Counted from the first letter of the stretch, positions 44,599 to 54,874 are shown. The stretch is DNA of 64,000 nt from Secundilactobacillus pentosiphilus (GCF_002217985.1 NZ_BCMI01000006.1:52412-116411); one strand, 5' to 3'. Notes: generated from the sequence alone by a model not told the origin. Numbers and translations are program-made.

Positions 44599-45849
44599 TT
44601 GTTTGAAAATACTGATACAACTGGCCCCGTAAATTGTTCTTTTTGTGGTAAGTCGCAGGATCAGGTTAAAAAGATTGTTGCTGGTCCTGGAGTTTATATC
44701 TGCAATGAATGTATCGATTTATGTAAAGAAATCATTGATGAAGAATTTAGTGAAGAAAGCTCACAGACGGTTTTTGATGTGCCAACTCCACAGCAAATTG
44801 TTGATTCTTTAAATCAGTACGTTATTGGTCAAACTGAAGCCAAAAAGACGCTTTCAGTTGCTGTTTATAACCACTACAAACGTGTGAATGAAATGGCCAC
44901 TAACAAGAATGATGGTCCTGAATTACAGAAGAGTAATATTACCATGATTGGGCCGACCGGCTCTGGTAAAACTTATCTGGCGCAGACACTGGCGAAGATT
45001 TTGAACGTGCCGTTTGCCATTGCTGATGCAACGACCTTGACTGAAGCAGGCTACGTTGGTGAAGACGTTGAAAACATCCTTTTGAAGTTATTGCAAAACG
45101 CTGATTACGATGTTGAACGTGCTGAAAAGGGTATCATCTATATTGATGAAATTGATAAGATCGCTAAAAAAGCCGAAAACGTTTCGATTACACGTGATGT
45201 TTCCGGAGAAGGTGTTCAACAAGCACTGCTGAAGATTCTTGAAGGCACGATTGCTAACGTTCCGCCGCAGGGTGGCCGTAAGCATCCGCAACAAGAATTT
45301 ATTCAGATTGATACGACCAATATCCTGTTTATTGTGGGTGGTGCGTTTGACGGTATCGAAACCATTGTTAAGAACCGTCTTGGTGATAAAACAATCGGTT
45401 TTGGTGCGGACTCAACTCACCAGCCAATTGATAAGTCAGAAAGCCTGATGCAGCACGTTGTCCCTGAAGACATGCTGGAATTTGGTTTGATTCCCGAATT
45501 TATCGGGCGTTTACCAATTTTAACGGCCTTAGAGAAGCTTTCTGAAGATGACTTGGTTCGAATCCTGACGGAACCTAAGAACGCTCTGGTTAAGCAATAT
45601 CAACGTTTGATTTCGCTTGATGGCGTCGAACTGGATTTTGAAGATAAAGCGTTACGGGAAATGGCTAAGTTGGCGTTGAAGCGTAATACTGGTGCGCGTG
45701 GCCTTCGATCGATCATTGAAGATGTTATGCGTGATATCATGTTTGAACTGCCAAGTCGTGATGATGTTGCGAAGGTCATCGTTACTGGTGATACTGTAAA
45801 GGATCACCAAGAGCCGGAACTCATCTTAAAGGATCAAAAGGCTTCTTAA
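44599..45849 (+). CDS. clpX: ATP-dependent Clp protease ATP-binding subunit ClpX
   Basis: A 416-aa AAA+ unfoldase that feeds substrates to ClpP. The N-terminal zinc-binding domain is [17 protein letters not shown] (about 11-35). Walker A is GPTGSGKT, Walker B is [10 protein letters not shown], and sensor/pore segments [13 protein letters not shown] and EFIGRLP are in place. TTG 44599 is used, with GAGGGG about 10 nt upstream. It follows tig with its own promoter and precedes engB after a terminator. Confidence 0.96.
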   Translation: MFENTDTTGPVNCSFCGKSQDQVKKIVAGPGVYICNECIDLCKEIIDEEFSEESSQTVFDVPTPQQIVDSLNQYVIGQTEAKKTLSVAVYNHYKRVNEMATNKNDGPELQKSNITMIGPTGSGKTYLAQTLAKILNVPFAIADATTLTEAGYVGEDVENILLKLLQNADYDVERAEKGIIYIDEIDKIAKKAENVSITRDVSGEGVQQALLKILEGTIANVPPQGGRKHPQQEFIQIDTTNILFIVGGAFDGIETIVKNRLGDKTIGFGADSTHQPIDKSESLMQHVVPEDMLEFGLIPEFIGRLPILTALEKLSEDDLVRILTEPKNALVKQYQRLISLDGVELDFEDKALREMAKLALKRNTGARGLRSIIEDVMRDIMFELPSRDDVAKVIVTGDTVKDHQEPELILKDQKAS

Positions 45850-45885
45850 GCTGTCGGTCCGCAACTAATGTCAGCTGACATTTAC

Positions 45886-45920
45886 GCCGTATGTTCCGTG
45901 TTATGGGGCATGCGGCTTTT
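45886..45920 (+). terminator. Terminator of clpX
   Basis: A 12-bp stem with three G-U pairs (45886-45897 with 45905-45916), followed by TTTTATTT. Confidence 0.65.
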
Positions 45921-45950
45921 ATTTAGGCAAAAACCAAACGGGAGGTAACA

Positions 45951-46544
45951 ATGGAAGTACACAATGTTGAACTGGTGATGAGTGCGGTTGATCCCAAACA
46001 ATATCCCAAAACGGGACAACCAGAAATTGCGTTAGTTGGTCGCTCAAACGTGGGTAAGTCTTCGTTAACCAACGTTTTGATCAACCGGAATAGTTATGCT
46101 AGGACATCTAGCCAGCCGGGGAAGACCCAGACGCTGAATTTTTATCACGTTGAAGATAAGCTCTATTTTGTAGACGTTCCTGGTTATGGGTACGCTAAAG
46201 TATCTAGATCAGAACGTGAGAAATGGGGAGAAATGATTGAAACTTATCTCACCGCGCGCGAGACATTACGTGGCGTAGTTTCGTTGGTTGATGGGCGTCA
46301 CGCACCAACGGAAGGCGATCAAACCATGTATACTTGGCTGAGTTATTACGAAATCCCAACGTTGGTGGTGGCAACCAAAATGGATAAGATTCCTGGCGCA
46401 AAGTGGAACAAACAGCTCAGCCTGGTAAAAAAGACGTTACAAATTCGTCCGGAAGATGATTTGCTGCCTTTTTCTGCCCAAACCAAGGCAGGTAAAGATG
46501 ATGTGTGGCAGTGGATCGAACAACACGCGTTTGGGGGAAAATGA
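45951..46544 (+). CDS. engB: Ribosome biogenesis GTP-binding protein EngB/YsxC
   Basis: A 197-aa GTPase needed for 50S subunit assembly. Motifs in order: [12 protein letters not shown] (G1), [12 protein letters not shown] (switch I), [11 protein letters not shown] (G3), TKMDKIPG (G4) and FSAQTK (G5). GGGAGG precedes the ATG. The end overlaps an ATGA shared with the MazG-like gene, so the two are likely one transcript. Confidence 0.96.
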   Translation: MEVHNVELVMSAVDPKQYPKTGQPEIALVGRSNVGKSSLTNVLINRNSYARTSSQPGKTQTLNFYHVEDKLYFVDVPGYGYAKVSRSEREKWGEMIETYLTARETLRGVVSLVDGRHAPTEGDQTMYTWLSYYEIPTLVVATKMDKIPGAKWNKQLSLVKKTLQIRPEDDLLPFSAQTKAGKDDVWQWIEQHAFGGK

Positions 46545-46546
46545 TC

Positions 46547-46843
46547 ATGGAATTTAATGACTATCAAAAAGCTGCCAACCGAACTCTTTTTGGCAGTGAA
46601 CAAGTGTTAACCAACTGTGCCTTGGGCCTTTCTAGTGAAACGGGGCAGGTTGTTGATTTAGTTAAGCAATATACGTTTCAGGGAGAATCCTTGGATAAGC
46701 AAAAGCTGGTCAAGGAAATGGGTGATGTCCTTTGGTACTTGTCCCAAGTTGCTGAATGGGCGGACATTCCCTTTGAGGACGTCGCCAGTGGCAATATTGA
46801 CCGTTTGAATAAGCGGTACCCGGATTCACCTAATAATCATTAA
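46547..46843 (+). CDS. MazG-like nucleotide pyrophosphohydrolase
   Basis: A small (about 98 aa) all-helical protein of the MazG superfamily, which hydrolyses (d)NTPs to monophosphate and pyrophosphate. Family features are LGLSSETGQVVDLVK, where one usual metal Glu is Gln, and KEMGDVLWYLSQVAEW with the ExxD pair. The Glu-to-Gln change in the first motif may alter metal binding, so activity should not be assumed. ATG 46547 is 9 nt after GGGGG; ATG 46541, overlapping the engB stop, is the alternative. Confidence 0.8.
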   Translation: MEFNDYQKAANRTLFGSEQVLTNCALGLSSETGQVVDLVKQYTFQGESLDKQKLVKEMGDVLWYLSQVAEWADIPFEDVASGNIDRLNKRYPDSPNNH

Positions 46844-46848
46844 TTAAT

Positions 46849-46898
46849 AAAAGTTCGCAAATCAGGTAATTAATCAACTGATTTGCGAACTTTTTTTT
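46849..46898 (+). terminator. Terminator of engB-mazG
   Basis: A perfect 17-bp stem (46849-46865 with 46878-46894), then further T. Confidence 0.9.
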
Positions 46899-46965
46899 GA
46901 ATACGACATTTAAGTAAAAAGCCTGATACAAGCTGTTATTAGTGCTAAAGGCCAGTCATAAATAA

Positions 46966-47007
46966 TGTATATTAACTGTAATATTGGCTATTTTTATGTA
47001 TAAATAA
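46966..47007 (+). promoter_or_regulatory. TGTATA repeats upstream of argG
   Basis: TGTATATTAA (46966-46975) and TGTATAAATAA (46997-47007) lie upstream of the argG -35. Similar sequences occur before the amino-acid transporter at 50431-50480. They resemble ArgR-type half sites, but I cannot confirm this. Confidence 0.4.
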
Positions 47008-47017
47008 TAAAAAACAC

Positions 47018-47046
47018 TTGCATTTACTGAATACAGGTGTTAATCT
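47018..47046 (+). promoter_or_regulatory. Promoter of argGH
   Basis: TTGCAT (47018-47023), 17 nt, extended -10 TG-T-TAATCT (hexamer 47041-47046). Confidence 0.7.
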
Positions 47047-47086
47047 CGTATCATTAAGTAAAAAGATGAAATGAGAGGGCGGTAAC

Positions 47087-48385
47087 ATGACAAATAATAA
47101 AAAAGTTGTATTAGCATATTCAGGCGGATTAGATACTTCGGTCGCAATTCCTTGGTTAAAAGATAAGGGTTACGATGTGATTGCTTGCTGCATCAATGTT
47201 GGTGAAGGTAAAGATTTAGACTTCATTAAGCAAAAAGCATTAAACGTTGGTGCCGTTAAAGTTTATGTGATCGATGCCCTTGAAGAATTCGCTGAGGATT
47301 ACGCGATGGTGGCCTTGCAGGGTCATACGTATTACGAAGGCGAATACCCACTGATTTCCGCATTATCACGTCCTCTGATCAGTAAGAAGTTAGTTGAAGT
47401 GGCCCAACAAGAAAATGCTCAAGCGGTTGCCCACGGCTGCACGGGGAAGGGTAACGATCAAGTACGGTTTGAAGTTGCCATCCACGCCTTGAACCCTGGG
47501 TTGGAAGTATTGAGCCCAGTTCGGGACTGGCACTGGTCACGGGAAGAAGAAATCGATTATGCTAAAAAGCACAATATTCCGATTCCAATTGATTTAGATT
47601 CACCATATTCAATTGATGCTAATATTTGGGGCCGTGCTAACGAAGCCGGCGTGCTTGAAGATCCCTGGGTCAGTGCGCCAGAAGATGCTTATGCACTGAC
47701 CAACCCAATTGATAAAACGCCCGATACCCCAACCGATATTGAAATTACCTTCGTTAAGGGAGTGCCAACTCAGTTGAACGGGAAGGCAATGCAGTTAGCT
47801 GATTTAATTCAGGAACTCAACAAGATTGCCGGTGAACACGGCATTGGCCGGATCGACCACATTGAAAACCGGTTAGTCGGCATCAAGTCTCGTGAAGTGT
47901 ACGAAGCACCGGCTGCCACCGTATTGATGAAAGCTCATAAACAGCTGGAAGACCTGACTTTTGAACGGGACTTAGCCCACTTCAAACCAGTTGTGGAAAA
48001 GCAGTTAACCGAAATGATTTACAATGCACTCTGGTTCTCTCCATTGATGGATGCTTTGTTAGCCTTCTTGAAGAAGACGCAAGAAGTTGTCAGTGGTGTT
48101 ATCAAGGTTGAATTGTTCAAGGGCAACGTGATTACGCTAGGTCGGAAGTCAGATAGTTCATTGTATGATAAGAACTTAGCAACCTATACTGCCGCTGATT
48201 CATTTGATCAAGAAGCTGCCAAGGGCTTCATCAAACTATGGGGCTTACCAACAACGGTCTACTCACAGGTCAAAATGAAGAATAAGCAGACGGCCTTTGT
48301 TAATGCAGTTACCCACAACACCAAGAGCAAGGTGAAAGTAGCCGTAAAGGCACAAAAGAAGAATCAAACGGAGGCGACCAAGTAA
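47087..48385 (+). CDS. argG: Argininosuccinate synthase
   Basis: A 432-aa enzyme joining citrulline and aspartate with ATP to form argininosuccinate. The ATP pyrophosphatase P-loop is [16 protein letters not shown] at the N-terminus; [14 protein letters not shown] and [14 protein letters not shown] are the substrate-binding stretches. The C-terminus is about 20 residues longer than the usual type 1 enzyme and Lys-rich ([20 protein letters not shown] region). It overlaps argH by 1 nt (TAATG), so the pair is translationally coupled. Confidence 0.96.
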   Translation: MTNNKKVVLAYSGGLDTSVAIPWLKDKGYDVIACCINVGEGKDLDFIKQKALNVGAVKVYVIDALEEFAEDYAMVALQGHTYYEGEYPLISALSRPLISKKLVEVAQQENAQAVAHGCTGKGNDQVRFEVAIHALNPGLEVLSPVRDWHWSREEEIDYAKKHNIPIPIDLDSPYSIDANIWGRANEAGVLEDPWVSAPEDAYALTNPIDKTPDTPTDIEITFVKGVPTQLNGKAMQLADLIQELNKIAGEHGIGRIDHIENRLVGIKSREVYEAPAATVLMKAHKQLEDLTFERDLAHFKPVVEKQLTEMIYNALWFSPLMDALLAFLKKTQEVVSGVIKVELFKGNVITLGRKSDSSLYDKNLATYTAADSFDQEAAKGFIKLWGLPTTVYSQVKMKNKQTAFVNAVTHNTKSKVKVAVKAQKKNQTEATK

Positions 48386-49767
48386 TGGCAACCAAAAAGC
48401 TCTGGGGTGGCCGGTTTCAAGAGCAAGCGGCCGCTTGGGTCGATGCTTTTGGGGCTTCCATTTCCTTTGATCAATTAATGGCTGAAGAAGATATTGAAGG
48501 TTCTTTAGCCCACGTTAAAATGTTGCAAAAAACCGGGATCGTTCCTTCTGACGACTGTGATCAGATCATTGCCGGATTGGAAGGCATTCAAAAAGACCTG
48601 GAAGCCGGCAAGTTGACCTTTACCGTCGAAAACGAAGATATTCACATGAATATTGAAAGTATTTTAACGGATCGAATCGGACCGGTGGCGGGAAAACTGC
48701 ACACTGCCAGGTCACGTAACGATCAAGTTGCAACAGACTTCCATCTGTACTTGAAGAAACGGTTACCAAAGATTATTGATGAAATTACGACGGTTCAAAA
48801 AACGCTGATCAGTTTAGCAGAGAAGAACGTTGAGACGATCATGCCAGGCTACACGCATTTGCAGCACGCACAGCCGATTTCATATGGTCATTACTTAATG
48901 GCCTATTACCAAATGTTTAAGCGTGACAAGGAACGGTTTACGTTTAATGAAGTGCATACGGATATTTCACCGCTGGGTGCTGCAGCGTTAGCTGGCACAA
49001 CCTTTCCAATCGATCGTCAAATGACGGCGAAAACGTTAGGTTTCAGCAAGGTTTACGCGAATTCGCTGGATGCCGTTTCAGACCGTGATTTTGCGGTAGA
49101 ATTTCTCAGCAACAGTTCGATTTTAATGATGCACCTGTCTCGATTCTGTGAAGAATTTAGTATGTGGGTCAGCCATGAATTTCAGTACTTAGAATTATCG
49201 GATGCTTATACCACCGGTAGTTCGATCATGCCACAGAAGAAGAATCCAGACATGGCGGAGTTGATTCGTGGTAAAAGCGGCCGTGTATACGGTCACTTGA
49301 TGGGGTTATTAGCCACGATGAAGTCATTGCCGCTGGCCTACAATAAGGATCTGCAAGAAGATAAGGAGGGGGTCTTCGATACAGTCAAAACCTTATTACC
49401 AGCGTTACGAGTCTTCAACGGAATGCTTTCAACGGTAACTGTTAAGGCCGACAACATGAAGGCTGCAACGGAAAATGATTTTTCGAACGCGACGGAATTA
49501 GCGGATTATTTGGCAACTAAAGGGGTGCCTTTTAGAGAAGCACATGGCATTGTGGGGCAGTTAGTTTTGAAGGGTATTCAGACTCATCAGAACTTACAGG
49601 ATATGTCATTAAGCGAGTTAAAGAAGGCATCGCCCAAAATCGAAGAAGACGTTTATAACGACTTGAAATCAGAAGTTGCGGTTGAACGCCGTCATTCGGA
49701 AGGCGGAACTGGTTTTGATCAGGTTCGTAAACAAATTGAACAGGCTAAAAAAGAAATTGACGATTAA
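48385..49767 (+). CDS. argH: Argininosuccinate lyase
   Basis: A 460-aa tetrameric enzyme of the fumarase/aspartase superfamily that splits argininosuccinate into arginine and fumarate. The superfamily signature is [12 protein letters not shown] (about 277-288) containing the catalytic serine; [13 protein letters not shown] and [13 protein letters not shown] are the other two conserved regions. It is cotranscribed with argG, completing citrulline-to-arginine synthesis. Confidence 0.96.
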   Translation: MATKKLWGGRFQEQAAAWVDAFGASISFDQLMAEEDIEGSLAHVKMLQKTGIVPSDDCDQIIAGLEGIQKDLEAGKLTFTVENEDIHMNIESILTDRIGPVAGKLHTARSRNDQVATDFHLYLKKRLPKIIDEITTVQKTLISLAEKNVETIMPGYTHLQHAQPISYGHYLMAYYQMFKRDKERFTFNEVHTDISPLGAAALAGTTFPIDRQMTAKTLGFSKVYANSLDAVSDRDFAVEFLSNSSILMMHLSRFCEEFSMWVSHEFQYLELSDAYTTGSSIMPQKKNPDMAELIRGKSGRVYGHLMGLLATMKSLPLAYNKDLQEDKEGVFDTVKTLLPALRVFNGMLSTVTVKADNMKAATENDFSNATELADYLATKGVPFREAHGIVGQLVLKGIQTHQNLQDMSLSELKKASPKIEEDVYNDLKSEVAVERRHSEGGTGFDQVRKQIEQAKKEIDD

Positions 49768-49774
49768 GAACAGC

Positions 49775-49806
49775 AAAAGGCTTCCTGTAGGGGAAGCCTT
49801 TTTTGT
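49775..49806 (+). terminator. Terminator of argGH
   Basis: AAAAGGCTTCC (49775-49785) with GGAAGCCTTTT (49792-49802), 6-nt loop, then T. Confidence 0.9.
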
Positions 49807-49819
49807 CCAAAAAAATAAG

Positions 49820-49989
49820 ATTTTAAAAGCGTTTGGTAGCCGAACATGATGACATTGACTGACGTCACATTGCCCAAACTGGTTATCGCCGGCAGCCACA
49901 GCCGTGCCATCTGTTTTAATTGCGATAGTATGCCGACGTCCAGCGGCAATCGTGTGCAGGAATTTAAAATGTGGCAATATGAGGTTCAC
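49820..49989 (-). pseudogene. RCC1-repeat protein remnant
   Basis: On the minus strand a GTG start (49989) follows AAGGAGGG and opens MNLILPHFKF, then one RCC1-type repeat (TIAAGRRHTIAIKTDGTA, then AAGDNQFGQCDVS, nt about 49962-49857). After that the resemblance stops, and the frame runs on through the argH terminator into antisense of argH, which cannot be real coding. Whole RCC1 proteins have about seven repeats forming a beta propeller, so this is most likely the 5' end of a decayed gene. Whether the short frame is still translated is unknown. Confidence 0.65.
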
Positions 49990-50043
49990 AATAACACTTT
50001 CCCTCCTTAAAAAATTTCGAAATATTGATTTAATGGAAGTCAG

Positions 50044-50070
50044 AAAAAAACGACACCCTTGAGTGCCGTT
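50044..50070 (-). terminator. Terminator of the 56-aa gene
   Basis: On the minus strand AACGGCAC pairs with GTGTCGTT (one G-U), followed by a run of T; it lies just past the stop of the small gene. Confidence 0.7.
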
Positions 50071-50076
50071 TTTTCA

Positions 50077-50247
50077 TTATTTATGATAGTCGCGATGTTC
50101 TTTAATTAAAGCCTTAGCCTTTTTAGTCGCATCTTTTTGTTCGTCGTGTTTTAAAAACTTGTCACGTTTTTCATCTTTGATATCGGCTTCGGCAAATTTA
50201 CCGAACATTGCGTCGAGGTCATTTTGACGTTTTACTTTCAATCCCAT
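50077..50247 (-). CDS. Small charged hypothetical protein (56 aa)
   Basis: A short gene with all expected signals: promoter (50275-50303), an AAGGAG site, ATG 50247, 56 codons and a terminator at once after the stop. The product is highly charged and helical (LDAMFGKFAEADIKDEKRDK, then KHDEQKDATKKAKAL), with net excess of lysine, and no membrane segment or signal. I do not recognise a named family, although small proteins of this type with a conserved N-terminal LKVKRQND are plausible in lactobacilli. No function is assigned. Confidence 0.75.
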   Translation of the reverse strand: MGLKVKRQNDLDAMFGKFAEADIKDEKRDKFLKHDEQKDATKKAKALIKEHRDYHK

Positions 50248-50274
50248 GATGCAGTCAACTCCTTCATTGGGCTT

Positions 50275-50303
50275 AGTTTATCATGGAGAAAGGGGGAAAG
50301 CAA
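50275..50303 (-). promoter_or_regulatory. Promoter of the 56-aa gene
   Basis: On the minus strand TTGCTT (50298-50303), 17 nt, extended -10 TG-A-TAAACT (hexamer 50275-50280). Confidence 0.7.
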
Positions 50304-50430
50304 GAAAGGTGGAAGAAGGTGTGCGGTAAGAGCGACGTGTTAAACGGCGACCTTCCTGACCGAACCCGATTGGACAATATGTCGGCCAAACGGTTCCAAT
50401 TTAAGTGGCTTCTTTCAATCAGATGCATAA

Positions 50431-50480
50431 TGTATATAAAAGTGTATATAACGCAAAAAACAACTTTATTTTGTATAAAC
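50431..50480 (+). promoter_or_regulatory. Three TGTATA repeats upstream of the amino-acid transporter
   Basis: TGTATATAA at 50431-50439 and 50443-50451 (12-nt spacing) and TGTATAAAC at 50472-50480 lie upstream of the promoter at 50502. The same core is found before argG. The remainder of 50248-50430 holds the divergent promoter of the 56-aa gene and otherwise nothing I recognise. Confidence 0.45.
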
Positions 50481-50501
50481 GAGACTTTTTCCCGTTTTTT
50501 A

Positions 50502-50530
50502 TTGCATAAAGAATGATTTTGGTGTAATGT
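50502..50530 (+). promoter_or_regulatory. Promoter of the amino-acid ABC transporter
   Basis: TTGCAT (50502-50507), 17 nt, TAATGT (50525-50530). The -35 is the same as that of argGH. Confidence 0.6.
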
Positions 50531-50566
50531 AGGAGTTACTTAAATTTAGAGAGGAAGTTAGGGTGA

Positions 50567-52048
50567 ATGAAAGCCAAGGGGAAAAATATATTACTCACTA
50601 TCGTGACACTGTGTTTGTCATTATTCGTTTTATTTACAGTTCAACCAACGCACCACACTACTGCGTATGCAGCGGATGATTCACTTCAAAAAATTAAGGA
50701 TCGGGGCAAAATCGTTATGGCGACCTCGCCAGATTACCCGCCTTATGAATTCCAGGTCAGCAAGAATGGCAAGTCCAGAATTGTTGGTATGGATGTCGAC
50801 ATCATGAAACAGGTTGCTAAGGATTTGGGCGTTAAGCTAGAAATCAAGTCCATGTCGTATGATTCCGTTTTGGTAGCCGTCGAAACAGGTAAAGCCGACG
50901 TGGCTATGAGTGGGATCAACCCAACTGCTAAGCGGCGTCAAAGTGTTGATTTCTCGGAAATCTACTACAATGGTGGTCAAAGTTTCCTGATCAATAAGAC
51001 TGATGTAGGTAAGTATAAGAATAAAGCTGCCTTAGCTCACAAGAAGATCGGTGCCCAGACAGGGACGTTGCAATACAACTTAGCTAAATCCAAGATTCCT
51101 GGCGCAACGGTTAAGGGAATGGATAAGAACACCGACCTTGTACTGGCATTAAAGACCCACAAGATCGATGCGCTTGGTATTGAAACGCCGTCAGCTGAAG
51201 CTTACGTTAAGAACGACCATGATTTGGCAATGATCAAATCCGGTTATCATTTGAATAAGAACGAAACTGGTTCTGCGATGGCCTTTAAAAAGGGTTCCGG
51301 TACTTTAGCTGCAGCCGTTAACAAGAGTATTGATAAGATCAAGGCTAAGCACATGACGACTCAGTACCTGGCTGACGCAGGGAAGTACATGAAGGTTAAC
51401 ACCACTAACACTTCAATGATTCACTACTGGACTTACTTTGCTAAAGGGATCGAATACACGTTATTGATTTCTGCAATTTCAGTTATTTTTGGGGTTTTGC
51501 TGGGAACCATCTTGGCATTGATGCGGTTTAGCAAGAGTAAGTTGCTGCACGCCATTTCAGTGGCCTACGTTGAATTTGTTCGTGGGACACCATTGATGGT
51601 TCAAGTGATGTTTGTTTACTTTGGTGTTGGGATCATTGTTAACCTGCCGGCATTATTATCAGGTATCATTGCCGTTTCGCTGAACAGTGGTGCTTATGTC
51701 GAGGAAATCATCCGTGGCGGTATTAACTCGGTTGATAAGGGACAAACGGAAGCGTCTGCTAGTTTGGGGTTAGCCAAGAGCGATACCATGCGTTTCGTGG
51801 TCTTACCTCAAGCATTGAAGAATATTTGGCCAGCACTTGGTAACGAATTTGTTTCACTGGTTAAGGAAAGTTCAATTGTTTCCATCATTGGTGTTACTGA
51901 TTTGATTTACCAGTTAAACATTGTGCGTGCCGATACGTATCGTGGTGTTATGCCAGTGTTTGTCGCAATGTGCATTTACTTCGTGATGACGTTTATTTTA
52001 ACAAGAGTTCTAAACTACTTTGAAGGGAGAATGAAACATGCAAAATAA
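50567..52048 (+). CDS. Amino-acid ABC transporter, fused substrate-binding and permease protein
   Basis: A 493-aa fusion for polar amino acid uptake. A signal/anchor segment (about 8-25) leads to an SBP type 3 domain (about 40-270, [35 protein letters not shown] and [19 protein letters not shown]), then the HisM/GlnP-type permease (about 285-485) with about five helices and the EAA loop [29 protein letters not shown] region. The binding domain therefore stays tethered to the channel, as in GlnPQ systems of lactic acid bacteria. It overlaps the ATPase gene by 11 nt. Specificity (Gln, Arg or His) cannot be read; shared repeats with argG hint at arginine control. Confidence 0.92.
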   Translation: MKAKGKNILLTIVTLCLSLFVLFTVQPTHHTTAYAADDSLQKIKDRGKIVMATSPDYPPYEFQVSKNGKSRIVGMDVDIMKQVAKDLGVKLEIKSMSYDSVLVAVETGKADVAMSGINPTAKRRQSVDFSEIYYNGGQSFLINKTDVGKYKNKAALAHKKIGAQTGTLQYNLAKSKIPGATVKGMDKNTDLVLALKTHKIDALGIETPSAEAYVKNDHDLAMIKSGYHLNKNETGSAMAFKKGSGTLAAAVNKSIDKIKAKHMTTQYLADAGKYMKVNTTNTSMIHYWTYFAKGIEYTLLISAISVIFGVLLGTILALMRFSKSKLLHAISVAYVEFVRGTPLMVQVMFVYFGVGIIVNLPALLSGIIAVSLNSGAYVEEIIRGGINSVDKGQTEASASLGLAKSDTMRFVVLPQALKNIWPALGNEFVSLVKESSIVSIIGVTDLIYQLNIVRADTYRGVMPVFVAMCIYFVMTFILTRVLNYFEGRMKHAK

Positions 52049-52784
52049 ACCATTAGTTGAAGTTAAGAAACTTCAAAAAAACTATGGCGATACCGAAGTC
52101 CTAAAAGAAATTGACGGCACGGTTATGCCTGGTCAAGTGATTTGTGTGATTGGCCCTTCAGGTTCTGGAAAAAGTACGTTTTTACGTTGTTTGAACATGT
52201 TGGAGAAGCCAACGGCAGGTCAAGTCTTATTTGAAGGCAAAGATACTTCGAAATTCTCAGAAGAAGAACTCACGACGTTACGTGAACGGATGGGAATGGT
52301 CTTTCAAAGTTTTAACTTGTTCCCTAATTTGACGGTGCTTGATAATTTGAAACTGGCACCGATCCGGGTTAAAAAGATGTCTGATAAAGAAGCAGAAGAC
52401 AAAGCTTTGAGTTTGCTTAAACGGGTTGGCCTGGAAGAAAAGGCTAACGTTTATCCAAGCAGCTTATCAGGTGGACAGGCACAGCGTGTGGCGATTGCTA
52501 GAGCCTTAGCAATGGATCCCGAAATGCTGCTGTTTGACGAACCAACCAGTGCTTTGGATCCCGAAATGGTCGGTGAAGTACTGGCCGTTATGAAGGAACT
52601 GGCTGAGGATGGCATGACCATGGTGGTTGTTACTCATGAAATGGGCTTTGCCAGGGAAGTGGCCAACGAAGTCTGGTTCATGGCGGACGGCTATATTCTT
52701 GAGAAAAACAAGCCTAACGAAATGTTTGAACACCCTCAAAATCCGCGGACTAAAGACTTTATCAGCAAGATTATTAATAGCTAA
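52038..52784 (+). CDS. Amino-acid ABC transporter ATP-binding protein (GlnQ-type)
   Basis: A 248-aa ATPase that powers the upstream permease. Walker [11 protein letters not shown]-loop [11 protein letters not shown], signature [16 protein letters not shown], Walker [15 protein letters not shown] and the switch His in VVTHEM are all intact. The N-terminal [18 protein letters not shown] is typical. It overlaps the permease gene, so the two are translated together. Confidence 0.95.
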   Translation: MQNKPLVEVKKLQKNYGDTEVLKEIDGTVMPGQVICVIGPSGSGKSTFLRCLNMLEKPTAGQVLFEGKDTSKFSEEELTTLRERMGMVFQSFNLFPNLTVLDNLKLAPIRVKKMSDKEAEDKALSLLKRVGLEEKANVYPSSLSGGQAQRVAIARALAMDPEMLLFDEPTSALDPEMVGEVLAVMKELAEDGMTMVVVTHEMGFAREVANEVWFMADGYILEKNKPNEMFEHPQNPRTKDFISKIINS

Positions 52785-52796
52785 TCAAGATGATCA

Positions 52797-52833
52797 AAAA
52801 CACCATGATTCGATATTCGAATCATGGTGTTTT
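52797..52833 (+). terminator. Terminator of the ABC transporter operon
   Basis: A perfect 17-bp stem (52797-52813 with 52817-52833), loop TAT. Confidence 0.9.
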
Positions 52834-52880
52834 ATTATTGTCAGTTTAACCCATGGTTACGGTAAGCATAAGCGACTAGC

Positions 52881-52910
52881 TTGCCCCAAACACTTATTCG
52901 GGGTTATAAT
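52881..52910 (+). promoter_or_regulatory. Promoter of uvrC
   Basis: TTGCCC (52881-52886), 18 nt, TATAAT (52905-52910). No SOS box is evident. Confidence 0.6.
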
Positions 52911-52977
52911 AAAACGTCGAAACTGGGAAAGTTCGAGATCAGCTTCCCAGATAATCATGTGAAGGGAGGCCGTCCGT

Positions 52978-54774
52978 TTGGCTACGGAATATTTAGAACA
53001 TAAATTAGCATTGTTACCAGACATGCCTGGTATCTATATGATGAAAAACATTAACGGGCACATTATTTACGTTGGTAAAGCCAAAAACTTGAAGAACCGG
53101 GTGCGTTCCTATTTTAAAAGTAGCCATGAAGGCAAGACGGCTCGCTTGGTATCAGAAATTGCTGACTTTGAAACCATTGTGACGTCAACGGATAAGGAAG
53201 CCTTCCTGCTTGAAATTACGATGATCCAAAAGCACCAGCCGCACTATAATATCAAGTTAAAGCAGGGAACGGGTTATCCTTACATTAAAATCACGAATGA
53301 ACGGGATCCTACGATGAAAATTGTCAGCTCGATTCGCAAGGATGGGGCCTACTACTTTGGACCGTACCCTAACGTTTATGCCGCTGAAGAAACCTTACAT
53401 TTCTTGCAAAAGGTCTATCCGCTGCGTCGCTGCAACGGTTTCCAAAACCGGCCGTGTCTGTACTATCACATGGGGCAGTGTTTGGGCGCCTGTTTTAAAG
53501 AAGTGCCGAAGGAAAAGTATGATCAGCAGATTGAACGAATTAAGTCGTTTTTAAACGGAAATGTGGCAACTGTGAAGCGGCATTTAAACGCTCAGATGCA
53601 GAAGGCTTCAGATAATTTGGAGTTTGAGCGGGCGGCCGAGATTCGCGATCAAATGCACTACATTGAAGTGACCGTCGAAAAGCAAAAGATTATTTCCAAT
53701 GATCAAACCCCACGGGATATCTTTAATTTCTACCTGGATAAGGGCTGGCTGTCGGTTCAAGTTTTCTTTATTCGGCAGGCTCGGCTGATCAAACGGGAAA
53801 AACGGTTGTTCCCGATTGTGAACGATGAGATTGAAGAAATGACTAGTTTCATTATTCAATTTTATCACCGGAAGAACAGTGTCTTTCCAAAGGAAATTCT
53901 GGTACCTGACAGTCTACCAAAGGATATCCTGGAAGAGATGCTGCCCATGCCAGTCAGAACGCCACAGCGCGGTGAAAAACGTGCACTGCTCGAAATGGCG
54001 GGTAAAAATGCACGCTTAGTTTTGGAGGAAAAGTTCCGCTTGCTGGAACTCGATGAACAAAAAACGACCGGTGCCATGAAAGAGATCACCGATGCGTTGG
54101 GAATTGCTCCGGGACATAAGATTGAGGCGTTTGACCACTCCCACATTCAGGGGGCTGATTTAGTTTCAGCCATGGTCGTCTTTGTGGACGGTCAGCCGAA
54201 TAAGAGCCTGTATCGTAAATATAAGCTGCGAACGGTGCATCACGCGGATGAAGCTGCCAGCACACGGGAAGTCATTCGGCGTCGTTATACGAGGTTGCTG
54301 AAAGAACATGAGACAATGCCTGACTTGGTTTTAATGGATGGTGGTGCCATTCAGTTAGAAGCAGCAAAGGACGTTTTGATCAATGAACTCGGATTAGACA
54401 TTCCGGTCGCTGCAATGGTTAAAAACGATAAGCATAAGACCGCGGATCTGCTGTCAGAGGTCAACGATACTCCGCAGCACCTTGATCCTAAATCACAGGG
54501 CTTTTATTTATTACAGCGAATTCAAGATGAAGTTCACCGGTTTGCCATTACGTTTCACCGAAAAGTTCATGCGAAAAACTCGCTTAGTTCCCGCTTGGAT
54601 GATATTCAAGGCGTTGGGCCAAAGACCAGAAATAAACTACTGCGAAAGTTTGGCTCAATGAAGAAAATTGCGGCTGCTACACCAGAAGAACTGCATGAAC
54701 TAGGGATTTCTAAAGAGGTTGCCGACACCATTCACCTGACTTTAGCCAAAACAACTGAGGCCAGTGAAGGGTAA
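52978..54774 (+). CDS. uvrC: Excinuclease ABC subunit C
   Basis: A 598-aa nuclease that makes both incisions in nucleotide excision repair. The GIY-YIG domain (about 14-92) has GIYMMKNINGHIIYVGKAKNLKNRV-type sequence; a UVR domain binding UvrB follows (about 195-235, NLEFERAAEIRDQM), then the RNase H-like endonuclease half (about 370-530, EAFDHSHIQGADLVSAMV with the catalytic Asp) and C-terminal helix-hairpin-helix motifs (IQGVGPKTRNKLLRKFG). The TTG start follows GGGAGG. The gene is followed by obg after 100 nt. Confidence 0.95.
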   Translation: MATEYLEHKLALLPDMPGIYMMKNINGHIIYVGKAKNLKNRVRSYFKSSHEGKTARLVSEIADFETIVTSTDKEAFLLEITMIQKHQPHYNIKLKQGTGYPYIKITNERDPTMKIVSSIRKDGAYYFGPYPNVYAAEETLHFLQKVYPLRRCNGFQNRPCLYYHMGQCLGACFKEVPKEKYDQQIERIKSFLNGNVATVKRHLNAQMQKASDNLEFERAAEIRDQMHYIEVTVEKQKIISNDQTPRDIFNFYLDKGWLSVQVFFIRQARLIKREKRLFPIVNDEIEEMTSFIIQFYHRKNSVFPKEILVPDSLPKDILEEMLPMPVRTPQRGEKRALLEMAGKNARLVLEEKFRLLELDEQKTTGAMKEITDALGIAPGHKIEAFDHSHIQGADLVSAMVVFVDGQPNKSLYRKYKLRTVHHADEAASTREVIRRRYTRLLKEHETMPDLVLMDGGAIQLEAAKDVLINELGLDIPVAAMVKNDKHKTADLLSEVNDTPQHLDPKSQGFYLLQRIQDEVHRFAITFHRKVHAKNSLSSRLDDIQGVGPKTRNKLLRKFGSMKKIAAATPEELHELGISKEVADTIHLTLAKTTEASEG

Positions 54775-54874
54775 ACTTAAAAAACTTTCAATAAACGGTG
54801 GTAATTTAACGATATTCATTAGATAATAGCAAGGTTAGGAAAGTCCGAAAGCAAGAGAATAATGGAGAAAAGCT

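Noticed and set aside
50283..50516. 77-codon ORF before the amino-acid transporter
   Set aside because: It lies across promoter and TGTATA elements and has no family resemblance or ribosome site.
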